Shown piece by piece: positions 63,561 to 64,000 of a DNA stretch of 64,000 nt (its first letter is position 1; each line of letters starts with the position of its first letter). The DNA comes from Syngnathus acus (Eukaryota; Chordata; Actinopteri; Syngnathiformes; Syngnathidae). The translations under genes were made by a program, and so were the position numbers. The notes under the pieces were generated by a model. The model did no database searches, was not told the DNA's origin, and was given only the letters and a program-made list of their open reading frames with translations. The stretch spans positions 9,072,501-9,136,500 of the forward strand of contig NC_051101.1 of NCBI RefSeq assembly GCF_901709675.1, written 5' to 3'.

Positions 63561-64000
63561 GTGTGAAAGTCCCACCGTGGCCCATCAATGCACCACTGCA
63601 CAGATGTGAAAATTGCCCTGCACTGGCGCTCCCCATCTGGTTTGGCTAACTAATCTAACAAAAGCAGAGTAAAGAAACTTCCAAAAATAAACAGTCTTGA
63701 AAATAATCTCTGATTAAATCTACCCCGTTGGTTCTAAAAGTGTTCCTTGGTTTAGAGTAAACACTTATAATAACCCCATTATTTATTTGGGCAAAATGAA
63801 TGCTGACTGTCAAAAATTGCAGTCAGAATTTTTCACAGACGAATAGACGGCCTTATAATAAAAAGAAAGTAAAGTTCCCTGCAGTTAAAAGCAATGTGAA
63901 TTCAGATATTTGTCTATATTTGAAGATTTCATTTTTAAAAACATTTATTTCATTTTTCTTTTCATTTTTATCCATTTTCTTTCCGTATTTTTCCATTTTT

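Larger units (their letters stand above)
60421..64000. other. Region downstream of deptor, no intact gene seen
   Basis: AT-rich sequence with a decayed SINE, a perfect palindrome and a Tc1 transposase relic. Short frames elsewhere have no protein character. Confidence 0.5.

Overview
The window looks like genomic DNA from a teleost fish. It carries intron-rich vertebrate genes with GT-AG introns, protein sequences close to their human orthologues, long CA, CTAT and ATGG microsatellites, tRNA-derived SINEs with the body and tail common in teleosts, and a decayed Tc1-like transposase. No prokaryotic, viral or organelle features are seen. The species cannot be named from the sequence.

Four protein-coding genes are supported. 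From left to right: tmem158, a single-exon gene on the minus strand (1554-2258); lars2, mitochondrial leucyl-tRNA synthetase, 20 coding exons on the plus strand (9139-26990); limd1, an Ajuba/zyxin-family LIM protein, 8 coding exons on the plus strand (32044-43744); and deptor, the DEP-DEP-PDZ inhibitor of mTOR, 10 coding exons on the plus strand (45961-57740). The reading frame stays open across every splice junction and gives predicted proteins of 234, 893, 576 and 401 residues.

The block tmem158(-), lars2(+), limd1(+) has the same order and orientation as human 3p21.31. Deptor lies about 2.2 kb beyond limd1, whereas human DEPTOR is on 8q24, so this join is a rearrangement or involves a teleost paralogue. 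The genes do not form a pathway: tmem158 is a membrane glycoprotein, lars2 serves mitochondrial translation, limd1 is a Hippo/HIF/microRNA scaffold, and deptor controls mTOR.

The space between genes and the introns hold simple repeats, SINE copies (about 4.3, 28.5, 44.2, 47.7, 55.1 and 61.2 kb), two copies of one TA-flanked miniature inverted-repeat element (12.5 and 33.9 kb), a retroposon 3' end at 31.1 kb, two unusual perfect palindromes of 49 bp (59.5 and 62.8 kb) and a Tc1 transposase relic at 63.2 kb. Regulatory candidates include an ATG-free 600-base limd1 leader, a CRE/CCAAT/GC-box cluster ahead of deptor, upstream open frames before tmem158 and deptor, and RFX X-box-like motifs in lars2. 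I found no clearly new multi-gene system. The best leads are the palindromes, the composite miniature element, the tmem158 upstream frame and the limd1 N-terminal block.
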